Source of the DNA: Natronobacterium texcoconense
Lineage (GTDB): Archaea; Halobacteriota; Halobacteria; Halobacteriales; Natrialbaceae
Assembly (NCBI RefSeq): GCF_900104065.1
Contig: NZ_FNLC01000002.1
Span: 912,995 to 976,994 of the forward strand
Length of the DNA: 64,000 nt
Reading direction: 5' to 3'
The notes under the pieces are model-generated. The model worked only from the letters and a program-made list of their open reading frames with translations, did not search any database and was not told where the DNA came from. Each line of letters starts with the position of its first letter. Position 1 is the stretch's first letter. Position numbers and translations under genes: made by a program. This document shows positions 1-7,749 of this stretch, one piece after another.

Positions 1-39
1 CCGATACACATCGTCGGAGATGGCGATGTTCTTGCTCAT
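1..39 (-). CDS. VapB-like antitoxin, partial at the window edge
   Basis: Only the first 13 codons are visible on the minus strand, reading MSKNIAISDDVYR. This N-terminus is characteristic of the haloarchaeal VapB/UPF0330 antitoxins, whose DNA-binding N-terminal part neutralises and autoregulates with a VapC PIN ribonuclease. The ATG at 39 is preferred because an A/T-rich TATA-like box lies 26-34 bases upstream. A second in-frame ATG at 60 would add seven residues (MSTYTQY). Whether a toxin gene follows cannot be seen, because the gene runs off the left edge. Confidence 0.6.
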   Translation of the reverse strand, partial: MSKNIAISDDVYR

Positions 40-63
40 GTATTGTGTATATGTACTCATACG

Positions 64-73
64 CAAAAATATT
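64..73 (-). promoter_or_regulatory. TATA-like promoter of the VapB-like gene
   Basis: On the minus strand the sequence AATATTTTTG is centred about 28 bases before the ATG at 39. This is the spacing expected for a leaderless haloarchaeal transcript. It supports 39 rather than 60 as the start. Confidence 0.4.
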
Positions 74-235
74 GTCGAGGGTCAGTTGCCGACTGATCCG
101 TAAGAGACATCGAACTGATGCGCTCTCGAGTGGGGAACCACCTGCTTACCCTCTTTCGTCTCTCTGTTGAATAGAACCGTTACACCACGACGGCTTTCAG
201 TAACCTTTTGCGGCCCGACGAAGGAGTGACTGGCG

Positions 236-1267
236 ATGGAGAATGACGGGACGCTCGCGCACCCGGATCGTCGCGGGGAGGTCGTCGCCATGAGTGAGGC
301 CGAAACGACGCGCGAGATTTCGTCCGAGGAGGTGTGCATACTCATCCCCACCCTGGACGAGGCAGCCACGATCGGCGACGTGATCGACGGCTTCCACGAG
401 CAAGGCTACGGGAACGTCGTCGTGATCGACGGCGGTTCCGAGGACGACACCCAGGAGATCGCGAGCGAACACGGCGCACAGGTACTGGTCCAGTCCGGCA
501 ACGGGAAAGGGCAGGCCGTCCGCGAGGCCGTCGACTACATCGACGTCCCCTACGTCCTGATGGTCGACGGCGACGGCACCTACGATCCCGCGGACGCAGA
601 CGTGATGCTCGAGCCGCTCTCGAGAGGCTACGAGCACGTGATCGGTAATCGCTTCGCCGACATGGACGACGACGCGATGAAGGCACTGAACGGCTTCGGG
701 AACCGGATGATCAACCGGTCGTTCCGCTTTATCCACGGCGCGGACTACGACGACATCCTCTCGGGCTACCGTGCGTTTACGGTCGACTCGTTCAGGCGAC
801 TCTCGCTGGACTCGGACGGCTTTACGATCGAGACCGAACTCGCCGTCGAGTGCGTGAAACACGGGATCGAGACGACCGTCGTCCCGATCAGTTACAGCGC
901 CCGGCCCGAGGAGTCGGAGACGAACCTCCACCCGATCAAAGACGGCGGGACGATCATCCTCGCGCTGTACTCGCTCGCCAAGACGAACAACCCGCTGTTT
1001 TATTTCGGGAGTCTCGGTGTCTCGGGTATCGGCGCTGGGAGCGTCGTCGCAGCCTACGTCCTCTGGCAGTGGGTCCAGTACGGCCAGGGTCACGAGATCC
1101 TGGCGCTGGTCTCTGCTGCGGGAATTCTACTGGGCGTCCAGTTGCTGATGTTCGGTGTGCTCTCGGACATGCTCGTAACGCTTCACCGCGAACAGCGTCG
1201 GCGACTCGAGCAGATCACGCGCGAGCACCGCGAGACGAGATCGGACAGCGAACCCGACGACCGCTAG
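236..1267 (+). CDS. aglJ: AglJ-like dolichol-phosphate glycosyltransferase (GT2)
   Basis: This is a GT2 glycosyltransferase that resembles AglJ, the enzyme that adds the first sugar to dolichol phosphate for S-layer protein N-glycosylation in Haloferax. The GT-A domain covers about residues 31-240 with IPTLDEAATIG, the nucleotide-binding DGGSEDDT and a DGDGT (DXD) metal site. Two C-terminal membrane segments follow (about 255-310), then a charged tail. Two starts are possible: ATG 236 has GGAG nine bases upstream, while ATG 290 has a stronger GGGAGG and would match the usual N-terminus better. No other agl genes are in the window. The stop shares a CTAG with the convergent gene. Confidence 0.85.
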   Translation: MENDGTLAHPDRRGEVVAMSEAETTREISSEEVCILIPTLDEAATIGDVIDGFHEQGYGNVVVIDGGSEDDTQEIASEHGAQVLVQSGNGKGQAVREAVDYIDVPYVLMVDGDGTYDPADADVMLEPLSRGYEHVIGNRFADMDDDAMKALNGFGNRMINRSFRFIHGADYDDILSGYRAFTVDSFRRLSLDSDGFTIETELAVECVKHGIETTVVPISYSARPEESETNLHPIKDGGTIILALYSLAKTNNPLFYFGSLGVSGIGAGSVVAAYVLWQWVQYGQGHEILALVSAAGILLGVQLLMFGVLSDMLVTLHREQRRRLEQITREHRETRSDSEPDDR

Positions 1268-1593
1268 AAGGGTAGCAACGATCGGACTTGCTGGAAGACG
1301 CCGCCGGAGTGTTCTCGGCGGTACTCCTCGAAGGGGCCGTGGAGTTCGTTCAGCAGTTCCTGGCGGGAGCGAAACTCCTCGGCGTCGACTTCTGCCAGCA
1401 TTTCGCCCAGTGAGACGTCGTTCCCGTGGACGTCGTAGGGAATGCGTTCGCTCCCGAGTTCGGCAGCGACGTCGTCTTTCGAGGCGGGAAAGGAGAGATC
1501 AGTACGTTCGAGTCGAGCGTCGACGGCAGCGATGCCGAACTCGACGCTTTCAGGTTCGTCGTCGTCGCCGTTCGATGGTGGCCGGACTCCCAT
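1264..1593 (-). CDS. DUF5789 family protein
   Basis: A 109-residue acidic protein of the haloarchaeal DUF5789 type, function unknown. The family pattern is visible as a PASKDDVAAELGSERI segment, a short predicted beta hairpin, then a SLGEMLAEVDAEEF helix near the middle. No membrane segment or signal peptide is present. It is convergent with the aglJ-like gene, and their stop codons overlap in one CTAG (1264-1267). A paralogue of the same broad family lies at 26346-26630. The family assignment is from memory of family sequences. Confidence 0.7.
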   Translation of the reverse strand: MGVRPPSNGDDDEPESVEFGIAAVDARLERTDLSFPASKDDVAAELGSERIPYDVHGNDVSLGEMLAEVDAEEFRSRQELLNELHGPFEEYRREHSGGVFQQVRSLLPF

Positions 1594-1689
1594 GGCTCCC
1601 TATTGACAGTCGGATATAAAAACCGCTACGAAACCCATACCGGTCGCGCCGTCGACACGCATTTGGCGGGCCGTATCCCAACCACAGGT

Positions 1690-1899
1690 ATGACCGAATA
1701 CACCACGGTTTCGATCCCGAAGGACCTCGCCGAGCGCGTCGACGAGACGATCGAGGGGACGAGCTTCCAGAGCACGAGCGACCTCGTCCGCTTTCTGCTG
1801 CGCAGTATCGTCATCCAGCACCAGAAGGAAGGCCAGCTTACGGAGGCCGAGTTCGAAGAGATCACCGAACAGCTCCGGGGACTGGGCTATCTCGAGTAG
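1690..1899 (+). CDS. Ribbon-helix-helix (CopG/MetJ-type) DNA-binding protein
   Basis: A 69-residue protein. Residues 3-12 (EYTTVSIPKD) form the beta strand of a ribbon-helix-helix fold. They are followed by two helices, LAERVDETIEG and STSDLVRFLLRSIV. Such proteins bind DNA as dimers and often act as small transcription regulators or antitoxins. No toxin gene is adjacent, so a stand-alone regulator is more likely. The ATG at 1690 is preferred over the longer upstream reading frame because it begins exactly at the conserved beta strand. Confidence 0.8.
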   Translation: MTEYTTVSIPKDLAERVDETIEGTSFQSTSDLVRFLLRSIVIQHQKEGQLTEAEFEEITEQLRGLGYLE

Positions 1900-1953
1900 A
1901 CGGCGAGTGAATTTTCTAGCTCGAGCGACTAGCCACGACCGGAGGCTGAGCCT

Positions 1954-2073
1954 ATGCCCAGCAACCCGGACTTCCCGTCTCCCGACGACGAGACCGACGA
2001 CGAAGACCGGAATCGCGGTGGCATCGTCGATCGGATCATCGACGGCGGGTTCCCGACGCCGTCGCGGGGCTGA
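1954..2073 (+). CDS. Small acidic protein, 39 residues, unknown function
   Basis: This short reading frame starts with ATG eight bases after a strong GGAGG ribosome-binding site (1941-1945) and ends at TGA 2071-2073. It encodes a hydrophilic acidic protein beginning MPSNPDFPSPDDET, with a GGIVDRIIDGG centre. Its composition (rich in D/E, P and G) is haloarchaeal rather than the arginine-rich type of spurious frames here. It lies 54 bases after the ribbon-helix-helix gene on the same strand and may be co-transcribed. I do not recognise the family. Confidence 0.5.
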   Translation: MPSNPDFPSPDDETDDEDRNRGGIVDRIIDGGFPTPSRG

Positions 2074-2122
2074 GCCCCGTCCGACCGCCTCGTTTTTGTA
2101 CCGAGCGCTCGAGCCGGTAGCG

Positions 2123-4021
2123 TCACGGCTCGGGACGCTCCCCGCGCCTGAACAGCGTCTCGACGTTGTTCGGATGGAAGTCGTCGGGCCGAACGTCGCC
2201 GTCGTGGTCGAGCGCTCGAGCGAGATACGTTACGCTGTTTACCAGCCCGAGGTGGGAAAACGCCTGCGGGTAGTTCCCTAGCAGGGTTCCGTCTTCGGGG
2301 TCGATTTTCTCCGAGTAGAGCCCGAGCGGGCTGGCGTACTCGAGGACGTTCTCGAAGTACTCCTCGGCGCGCTCGAGGCGGTTCGAGAGGACGAGCGCAT
2401 CGACGAGCCAGAACGAACAGAGGACGAACGCCTCCTCTTCGTCGCGGCGGATGTCGGTGTCGACGAACCGGAGTACGAGTCCGTCGTCGGTCGTCAGTCG
2501 ATCGATGACGGTGTCGATCGTCGCCTGGACGCGGTCGTCCTTGGGTGGGAGAAACTCGTAGATCGGCAGCAAGAGTGCCGTCGCGTCGATCGCCTCGTCG
2601 GTCTCGAAATGTTGGACGAAGCTGTTCGCTTCCTCGCTGAAGCCTCGCTCTTCGATGGCCTCGCGGACCGCGTCGCGGTCCTCCCTCCAGGCCTCGAGTG
2701 GTGCTTCGAAGTCGTTCTCGGTCGCCAGCGCGATGCCGCGGTCGAGCGCGACCCAGCACAGCAGTTTCGAGTGCAGGAAGTGACGATGCTCGTCGCGGAA
2801 CTCCCAGATGCCGGGGTCGCGTTCCTCCCAGTGTTCACAGACGTAGTCGACGATGTCGCGGATCGATTCCCACTCGTCTTCCATGAGCTCTCTCGACGCG
2901 TCGAACTGGACGGTCTCGTAGACGGCCTGAACGATCGTTCCGTACGCGTCGAGCTGGCGCTGGGGTGCCGCGCCGTTGCCGATCCGGACCGGGCCGGTAT
3001 CGCGATAGCCCGAGAGATGATCCAGTTCGAGTTCGTCGACGTCGGCCTCGCCGTGAAGTCCGTACAGCGGCTGGATGTCGGCGGGATCCTGTCGGGCGAT
3101 GTCGGCAAACCAGTCGAAGTACTGTCGGGCTTCCTCCTGATGTCCCGTATCGTGTAACGCCTGGACGGTAAACTTCGCGTCGCGAATCCAGTTGTACCGG
3201 TAGTCCCAGGTCCGGTCGGAGCCGATCTCTTCCGGAATCGACGTCGTCGCGGCCGCAGGGATCGCGCCCGTCTCGTGGTGGATGAGTAGTTTCAGGACGA
3301 GCTGCGAGCGGACGACCATCTCGGTCCAGCGTTCGGGCATCGTGTCCGTCACGTCGCTGTTCTCACAGACCCAGTCGCGCCAGTAGCGGGTCGTCTCGTC
3401 GAGCGTTGTCGCGAGGTCGATCGACGTCAGTGGCTCCCGACCGCCGTACTGGGCGCCGGTCCAGCACCCGTCGCCGGCCTCGAGCGAGACGGTTCCGGTG
3501 ACGGTCGCGTCGGCGTCGACTACCTCGAGGTCGTCTCCGAGAGCGCCGTCGGCGTACAGATAAAGTGACTCGTCGTCACCGCTCGCCATCACACCGCCAT
3601 CGGCGCGTTCGAACGTCGGCTCCGTCCGGGCGTAGTCGAACCGCGGCGCGAACTCGAGTTCGAGGTCGACGCTTCCCCGGTCGCACTCGAGGCGCCGGTA
3701 CAGTGCCTGCTGGAAGTCCCCGCCGCCCTCGTCTCCGTTTCGAATGGGCATGAAGTCGGTGACTGTCGCCTGGCCGTCCGCCGTCTCGAACGTCGTCTCG
3801 AGGACGTTCGTCCGGTCGCGATAGTCGTGGCTCGACTCGTACGCCGCGGCTGGCGAGACGGCGAACTGACCACCTCTGTCGACGTCGAGGATTCGCGCGA
3901 AGACGCTGGCGTCCTCGAGGTGGGGGAAACAACACCAGTCGATCGATCCGTCTCTACTGACGAGGGCACACCGGTCGTCGTTGCCGACGATCCCGTAGTC
4001 CCGAAGCGGCGGGTACTCCAT
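2123..4021 (-). CDS. Glycoside hydrolase family 15 protein
   Basis: A 632-residue cytoplasmic GH15 enzyme of the glucoamylase/trehalase-like type. The N-terminal domain starts with the typical YPPLRDYGIVGNDDRCALVSRDGSIDW, split here as positions 3-29. It is followed by a beta-sandwich and the (alpha/alpha)6 barrel from about residue 240 (SDRTWDYRYNWIRDA at 268-282). GIWEFR at 404-409 probably carries the general-acid glutamate (E407), and E571 just before LGNYPQAFSH is the likely general base. There is no signal peptide. The substrate (trehalose or maltooligosaccharide) cannot be decided. It starts at ATG 4021 and is divergent from the HtrA gene. Confidence 0.9.
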   Translation of the reverse strand: MEYPPLRDYGIVGNDDRCALVSRDGSIDWCCFPHLEDASVFARILDVDRGGQFAVSPAAAYESSHDYRDRTNVLETTFETADGQATVTDFMPIRNGDEGGGDFQQALYRRLECDRGSVDLELEFAPRFDYARTEPTFERADGGVMASGDDESLYLYADGALGDDLEVVDADATVTGTVSLEAGDGCWTGAQYGGREPLTSIDLATTLDETTRYWRDWVCENSDVTDTMPERWTEMVVRSQLVLKLLIHHETGAIPAAATTSIPEEIGSDRTWDYRYNWIRDAKFTVQALHDTGHQEEARQYFDWFADIARQDPADIQPLYGLHGEADVDELELDHLSGYRDTGPVRIGNGAAPQRQLDAYGTIVQAVYETVQFDASRELMEDEWESIRDIVDYVCEHWEERDPGIWEFRDEHRHFLHSKLLCWVALDRGIALATENDFEAPLEAWREDRDAVREAIEERGFSEEANSFVQHFETDEAIDATALLLPIYEFLPPKDDRVQATIDTVIDRLTTDDGLVLRFVDTDIRRDEEEAFVLCSFWLVDALVLSNRLERAEEYFENVLEYASPLGLYSEKIDPEDGTLLGNYPQAFSHLGLVNSVTYLARALDHDGDVRPDDFHPNNVETLFRRGERPEP

Positions 4022-4137
4022 CGACTGGAAGACTATCGGACGCTCGAGGCAAGAAGCGTCGGCCGGCAGCCTCCGGGGGACGACCCCTGCGCTGTTCCGA
4101 GTGTGACGACACCCCTGGAGACGCCCCTGCCGGTGTC

Positions 4138-4147
4138 GGTTTTATGG
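4138..4147 (+). promoter_or_regulatory. TATA-like box of the HtrA protease gene
   Basis: GGTTTTATGG is centred 29-30 bases before GTG 4171. The upstream in-frame ATG at 4144 lies inside this box, which argues for the GTG as the start of a leaderless message. Confidence 0.45.
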
Positions 4148-4170
4148 CCCTCGTCGGGGTGGAACCCCGC

Positions 4171-5307
4171 GTGACGCCAGCCCCGAACCAGCGCAGCCGC
4201 AGAGAACTATTACGGACGGCCACGGCGACCGCAGTGGGCGTCGGCATCGTCGGCTCGAGCGTCGCGCTCGACGGCGACGAAAACGACAGCGATGCGGGCA
4301 ACGAGACGGAAACGAACGGCGGCGAGGAACCGTACGCCGGACTCTACGAGGACAGCATCGACGACGTCGTCCTCGTCACGGTCTCGGGCGTCGACGAGGA
4401 GACGCCCGGCGGATTCGGTTCCGGGTTCGTCGTCGACGAGACCATCGTGACGAACGCACACGTCGTCAGGGACGCGGACGAGGTCGAACTCCAGTTTACC
4501 GACGAACAGTGGCGAACCGGGACGGTCCTCGGGACGGACGTCCACAGCGACCTCGCCGCGATCGAGGTCGACGACGGGGATCTTCCGGAACTCGTCGACG
4601 GCTTCTCGCTCGCCGACGAGACGCCCGCAATCGGTCAGGAGGTCGTCGCGCTCGGCAACCCGCTCGGTCTCGACGCCTCGATCACCCAGGGAATCGTCAG
4701 CGGCGTCGACCGCTCGCTGCCAAGCCCGACCGGGTTCTCGATCCCGGCAGCCATCCAGACCGACGCGCCCGTCAACCCCGGCAACAGCGGCGGCCCGCTC
4801 GTCGACCTCGAGGGTGAGGTGCAGGGCGTGGTCTTCGCGGGTATCGGCCAGACGATCGGATTCGCGATCTCCTCGCAACTCGCGAATCGGGTCGTCCCGG
4901 CACTCGTCGACGACGGCGAGTACCAGCACGCCTACGTCGGCGTCGGCGTCGACCCCGTCGGTCCACACGTCGCGGAGGCGAACGATCTCGCGGAGCCACG
5001 CGGCGTTCTGGTCCTCGAGGTCACGCCGAACTCGCCGGCCGACGGCGTCCTCGAACCGGCCGACGGGCTGGCGACGGTCGAGGATGCTCCCGGTCCCGTC
5101 CCAGTCGGCGGCGACGTGATCGTCGCCATCGACGGCGAGGAGATCCCGAACCAGGAACGACTCACGTCGTACCTCGCGCTTGAGACATCCCCTGGCGAGA
5201 CGATCGAGATCGAAGTCGTCCGCGACGGCAATCTGGAGACGGGCGAACTGACGCTCGAGGAGCGGCCGGACGTCGACGGGCCTGAAGCGGACGGTCCGAT
5301 GCCGTGA
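4171..5307 (+). CDS. HtrA/DegP-type secreted serine protease with PDZ domain
   Basis: An S1C-family trypsin-like protease that probably degrades or refolds damaged proteins outside the membrane. Counting from the upstream ATG at 4144, a Tat-type signal (SRRELLRT plus a hydrophobic stretch) lies at 18-42. The catalytic triad is H106 (TNAHVV), D136 (HSDLAAIE) and S215 (GNSGGPL). A single PDZ domain spans about 263-372. The mature part starts with an acidic linker. GTG 4171 is chosen because a TATA box overlaps the ATG at 4144; this removes nine residues and leaves an ordinary Tat n-region. It is divergent from the GH15 gene. Confidence 0.88.
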   Translation: MTPAPNQRSRRELLRTATATAVGVGIVGSSVALDGDENDSDAGNETETNGGEEPYAGLYEDSIDDVVLVTVSGVDEETPGGFGSGFVVDETIVTNAHVVRDADEVELQFTDEQWRTGTVLGTDVHSDLAAIEVDDGDLPELVDGFSLADETPAIGQEVVALGNPLGLDASITQGIVSGVDRSLPSPTGFSIPAAIQTDAPVNPGNSGGPLVDLEGEVQGVVFAGIGQTIGFAISSQLANRVVPALVDDGEYQHAYVGVGVDPVGPHVAEANDLAEPRGVLVLEVTPNSPADGVLEPADGLATVEDAPGPVPVGGDVIVAIDGEEIPNQERLTSYLALETSPGETIEIEVVRDGNLETGELTLEERPDVDGPEADGPMP

Positions 5308-5356
5308 GCTTCGAACTGTAGTGTTTGTCTCCGAGCAGGTGTGATAGACTCTCGCG

Positions 5357-5569
5357 TCAGTCTTCGTCGGATCCTTCTAGGTCTTCCTCGGCGTCCTCCA
5401 GGTCCTCGATCTCCTCGTCGTCCGCTCGCGGAGCGTTCTGCGTGCCCAGGTCGTCGTCCCCGGCGTCGACCTCGTCGGGGTCGCGGCCGACCCGCTCGAG
5501 TTCGTCCTCGATTTCGGCTTCCCGTTCGGCTTCGATCTCGTCTGCCCGGTCGGTGTTGTCTTCGGCCAT
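5357..5569 (-). CDS. Small highly acidic haloarchaeal protein
   Basis: A 70-residue protein with almost half Asp/Glu, beginning MAEDNTDRADEIEAERE and ending in an acidic helix. It has no membrane segment and no cysteines. The composition suits a soluble, partly disordered or helical protein. ATG 5569 is chosen because the upstream extension has normal codon bias of neither strand and would reach into the secE promoter. It is convergent with HtrA and divergent from secE. I do not recognise a function. Confidence 0.6.
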   Translation of the reverse strand: MAEDNTDRADEIEAEREAEIEDELERVGRDPDEVDAGDDDLGTQNAPRADDEEIEDLEDAEEDLEGSDED

Positions 5570-5668
5570 ACCCGGCGCTACAGCAGCGAGCGGTTTGGGG
5601 ACCGGGCCGTCGCCTGCAACGTTTCGACCTCCGCCAGCGAGAGATAGTGACGGAAACACGAAAGACAG

Positions 5669-5675
5669 ATAAAAG
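5669..5675 (+). promoter_or_regulatory. TATA-like box of secE-spt5
   Basis: ATAAAAG is centred 28 bases before the secE ATG (5700). This is consistent with a leaderless secE-spt5 transcript. Confidence 0.45.
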
Positions 5676-5699
5676 GGCCCGCGCTGTAAATAGGTAGAT

Positions 5700-5885
5700 A
5701 TGGACGTTCCGTACGACCTCACCTCGTACGTCAGGGTGCTGAAGATGGCGACGACACCCACGACGAACGAGTTCCTACAAGTGTCGAAGATCGCCGGTGC
5801 TGGCATCCTGCTCGTCGGATTCATCGGGTTCATCATCGGCGCGATCATGCTCGTGCTGACCGGTGGAGCCGGTGGTGGCTTCTGA
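5700..5885 (+). CDS. secE: Protein translocase subunit SecE (Sec61 gamma)
   Basis: A 61-residue SecE/Sec61-gamma subunit of the archaeal SecYEG protein-conducting channel. The amphipathic N-terminal helix contains the conserved [19 protein letters not shown] region. One membrane span covers about residues 31-54, followed by a short glycine-rich tail. Length and single-span topology match archaeal SecE. Its TGA overlaps the ATG of spt5 by one base (TGATG), so the two are translationally coupled, the usual archaeal order. Confidence 0.95.
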   Translation: MDVPYDLTSYVRVLKMATTPTTNEFLQVSKIAGAGILLVGFIGFIIGAIMLVLTGGAGGGF

Positions 5886-6322
5886 TGGGCATCTTCGCCG
5901 TAAAGACGACCGCGAGCCAGGAGCGAACGGTCGCGGACATGATCATCAACCGTGAGGAGCCAGAGATCCATGCCGCACTCGCGCCGGACTCGCTTACCTC
6001 CTACGTGATGGTCGAGTCCGACGGCGACGCCGTCCTCGAGCGGGTACTCGAGGACATTCCCCACGCACAGAGCATCGTCCCCGGTAAGTCAGACATCTCG
6101 GAAGTCGAACACTTCCTCTCGCCGAAGCCGGACGTCGAAGGGATCGCCGAGGGCGACCTCGTCGAACTCATCGCCGGCCCGTTCAAAGGCGAGAAGGCAC
6201 AGGTCCAGCGCATCGACGAAGGCAAAGATCAGGTAACCGTCGAACTGTACGAAGCGACGGTTCCAATCCCGGTGACGGTGCGAGGGGACCAGATCCGCGT
6301 GCTCGACAGTGACGAGCGCTAA
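5885..6322 (+). CDS. spt5: Transcription elongation factor Spt5 (NusG family)
   Basis: A 145-residue archaeal Spt5. The NGN domain (about 1-85, starting [18 protein letters not shown]) binds the RNA polymerase clamp together with Spt4. A C-terminal KOW domain (about 90-145, GDLVELIAGPFKGEKA) can contact the ribosome or other factors. It completes the secE-spt5 pair. Unlike many archaea, no rpl11 follows downstream. The stop codon sits in the loop of a perfect hairpin (see 6311-6360). Confidence 0.96.
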   Translation: MGIFAVKTTASQERTVADMIINREEPEIHAALAPDSLTSYVMVESDGDAVLERVLEDIPHAQSIVPGKSDISEVEHFLSPKPDVEGIAEGDLVELIAGPFKGEKAQVQRIDEGKDQVTVELYEATVPIPVTVRGDQIRVLDSDER

Positions 6323-6360
6323 CGCGCTCGTCAAGCAGTCAGCGCGGCGCAGCCGCGCTG
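6311..6360 (+). other. Two adjacent perfect hairpins at the end of spt5
   Basis: GACGAGCGC (6311-6319) pairs with GCGCTCGTC (6324-6332) around a TAAC loop whose TAA is the spt5 stop codon. Seven bases later CAGCGCGGC (6340-6348) pairs with GCCGCGCTG (6352-6360) around a GCA loop. No long T-tract follows, so this is not a typical archaeal terminator. It may stabilise the 3' end or act as a processing site. Confidence 0.5.
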
Positions 6361-6497
6361 AATATAGCGACGAGCGATAGCGAGTCGGTTCGGCGCGACC
6401 GATTCCCGGCACTCATACGAGCGACGCCGTCTCCGTTCTTCTCGAGTCTTCGAACCCTCGAGCGACAGGTAGAACGTTCGAAATCGAATCGCAGATC

Positions 6498-6785
6498 TCA
6501 GCGTTTCAGTTCGCTGGCAATCGCCTTGATGTCCGCCTCGTCCTCGATTTCGTCCATCAGTTCCTCGCGTTCGCGGACGTCCTCGGCGTTTGCGCCGTAG
6601 GAACGGACGTACTCGGCGCGAGTGTGCTCGGAGAAGGCGTGGCGAATCGCGAGATAGCCGTCGGGAACGATAGTACCACAGACCTTACACTCGAGTCGTT
6701 CGTGTTCGGTTGCTTGATGGACGACGGCCGACTCGACGTCAGCGAACACTTCACTGCAGTCGTCGATTCCGCATTCCCAGACCAT
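6498..6785 (-). CDS. Tandem C2H2 zinc-finger protein
   Basis: A 95-residue protein with two regularly spaced zinc sites. Finger 1 is C5-x4-C10-x12-H23-x4-H28; finger 2 is C33-x2-C36-x12-H49-x4-H54. A charged C-terminal helix (EREELMDEIEDEADIKAIASEL) follows. Small C2H2-like proteins are common in haloarchaea, and this one could bind nucleic acid or protein. ATG 6785 is preferred over 6848, because the fingers begin directly after MVWE and a weak TATA-like run lies about 30 bases upstream. It stands alone between spt5 and the divergent PHP gene. Confidence 0.7.
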   Translation of the reverse strand: MVWECGIDDCSEVFADVESAVVHQATEHERLECKVCGTIVPDGYLAIRHAFSEHTRAEYVRSYGANAEDVREREELMDEIEDEADIKAIASELKR

Positions 6786-6962
6786 TTTCGGGAACTGGGT
6801 CGTCCGCCCTATTGGTCTTTTCGTCGGAACGGTCGTCGATACAACCACCTGTCAGTCACGAGAAATCGTTGGCGAGAGCGACGTCGTCAGCACGTCCACG
6901 CGAACCGTCACGATCAGATGAAGATCAGAATTACTATCTCACCTGTCCCATAACGACAGTCC

Positions 6963-7733
6963 GTGAGCGAACGCGATGGAGTGACGGGAAACGTCGACTG
7001 CCACGTGAAGGTCCTCGACGACTCGGTCGTCGAGCGAGCGAAACGCGCAGGCCTCGATGCGATCGTCTACGCACCACACTTCACTCGCCTGCCCGAGATC
7101 CGAGAGCAGGCGGAAGCCTACTCGAGCGACGACTTGCTCGTCGTCCCGGCCAGAGAGGTCTTTACCGGCACCTGGCACGACCGCAAACACGTCCTCGCGC
7201 TCGGCCTCGAGGAGCCGGTGCCCGATTTCATCCCGCTCGAGGCGGCGATGGCCGAGTTCGAACGCCAGGACGCGACCGTCCTGGCACCACACCCCGAATT
7301 CCTCACGGTGAGTCTCACCGAGCACGACGTCGAACGCTACGCGGACGTGATCGACGCCGTCGAGATCTTCAACCCGAAGCATCTGCCGTCCCACAACCGG
7401 CGAGCACGCGAAATCGCCGACCGTGTGGAACTGCCGCCGTTTACCTCGTCGTACGCCCACCTCCCGCGGACGGTCGGCGTCTGCCACACCGTCTTCGACA
7501 CCGACATCGAGACGGAAGCCGATCTACTGGCCGCGCTCGAGGACGGCGTGGGACGGCGCGTCGTCTACGAGAACGGGTTCAGACGGTGGTCGACGACGGC
7601 AACCGAACTCGCCCATCTCGTCTACGAGAACACCTGGAAGAAAGGCGATCGACTGTTCCTGTCGGGTATCGAACCGACCCACCCCCGTCACATCGCCTAC
7701 GACGGGCGATTCGACGACGAGGCCGTCTACTGA
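6963..7733 (+). CDS. PHP-domain metal-dependent hydrolase
   Basis: A 256-residue PHP-superfamily protein with a GTG start. Metal-binding positions typical of PHP domains are visible in order: NVDCHVKV near the N-terminus (one His of the usual HxH), YAPHFT, PAREVFTG (Glu), APHPEF and a late HRH-like region. A PHP-associated C-terminal region follows. Such proteins act as phosphoesterases or nucleases, but the substrate cannot be inferred. Three genes away PolX carries its own PHP domain. The gene is convergent with the Mut7-C gene, 16 bases apart. Confidence 0.75.
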   Translation: MSERDGVTGNVDCHVKVLDDSVVERAKRAGLDAIVYAPHFTRLPEIREQAEAYSSDDLLVVPAREVFTGTWHDRKHVLALGLEEPVPDFIPLEAAMAEFERQDATVLAPHPEFLTVSLTEHDVERYADVIDAVEIFNPKHLPSHNRRAREIADRVELPPFTSSYAHLPRTVGVCHTVFDTDIETEADLLAALEDGVGRRVVYENGFRRWSTTATELAHLVYENTWKKGDRLFLSGIEPTHPRHIAYDGRFDDEAVY

Positions 7734-7749
7734 GGAAAGCGACGCAAGA

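Noticed and set aside
1-60. A complete VapBC toxin-antitoxin module
   Set aside because: Only 13-20 codons of the antitoxin-like gene are inside the window; the toxin cannot be seen.
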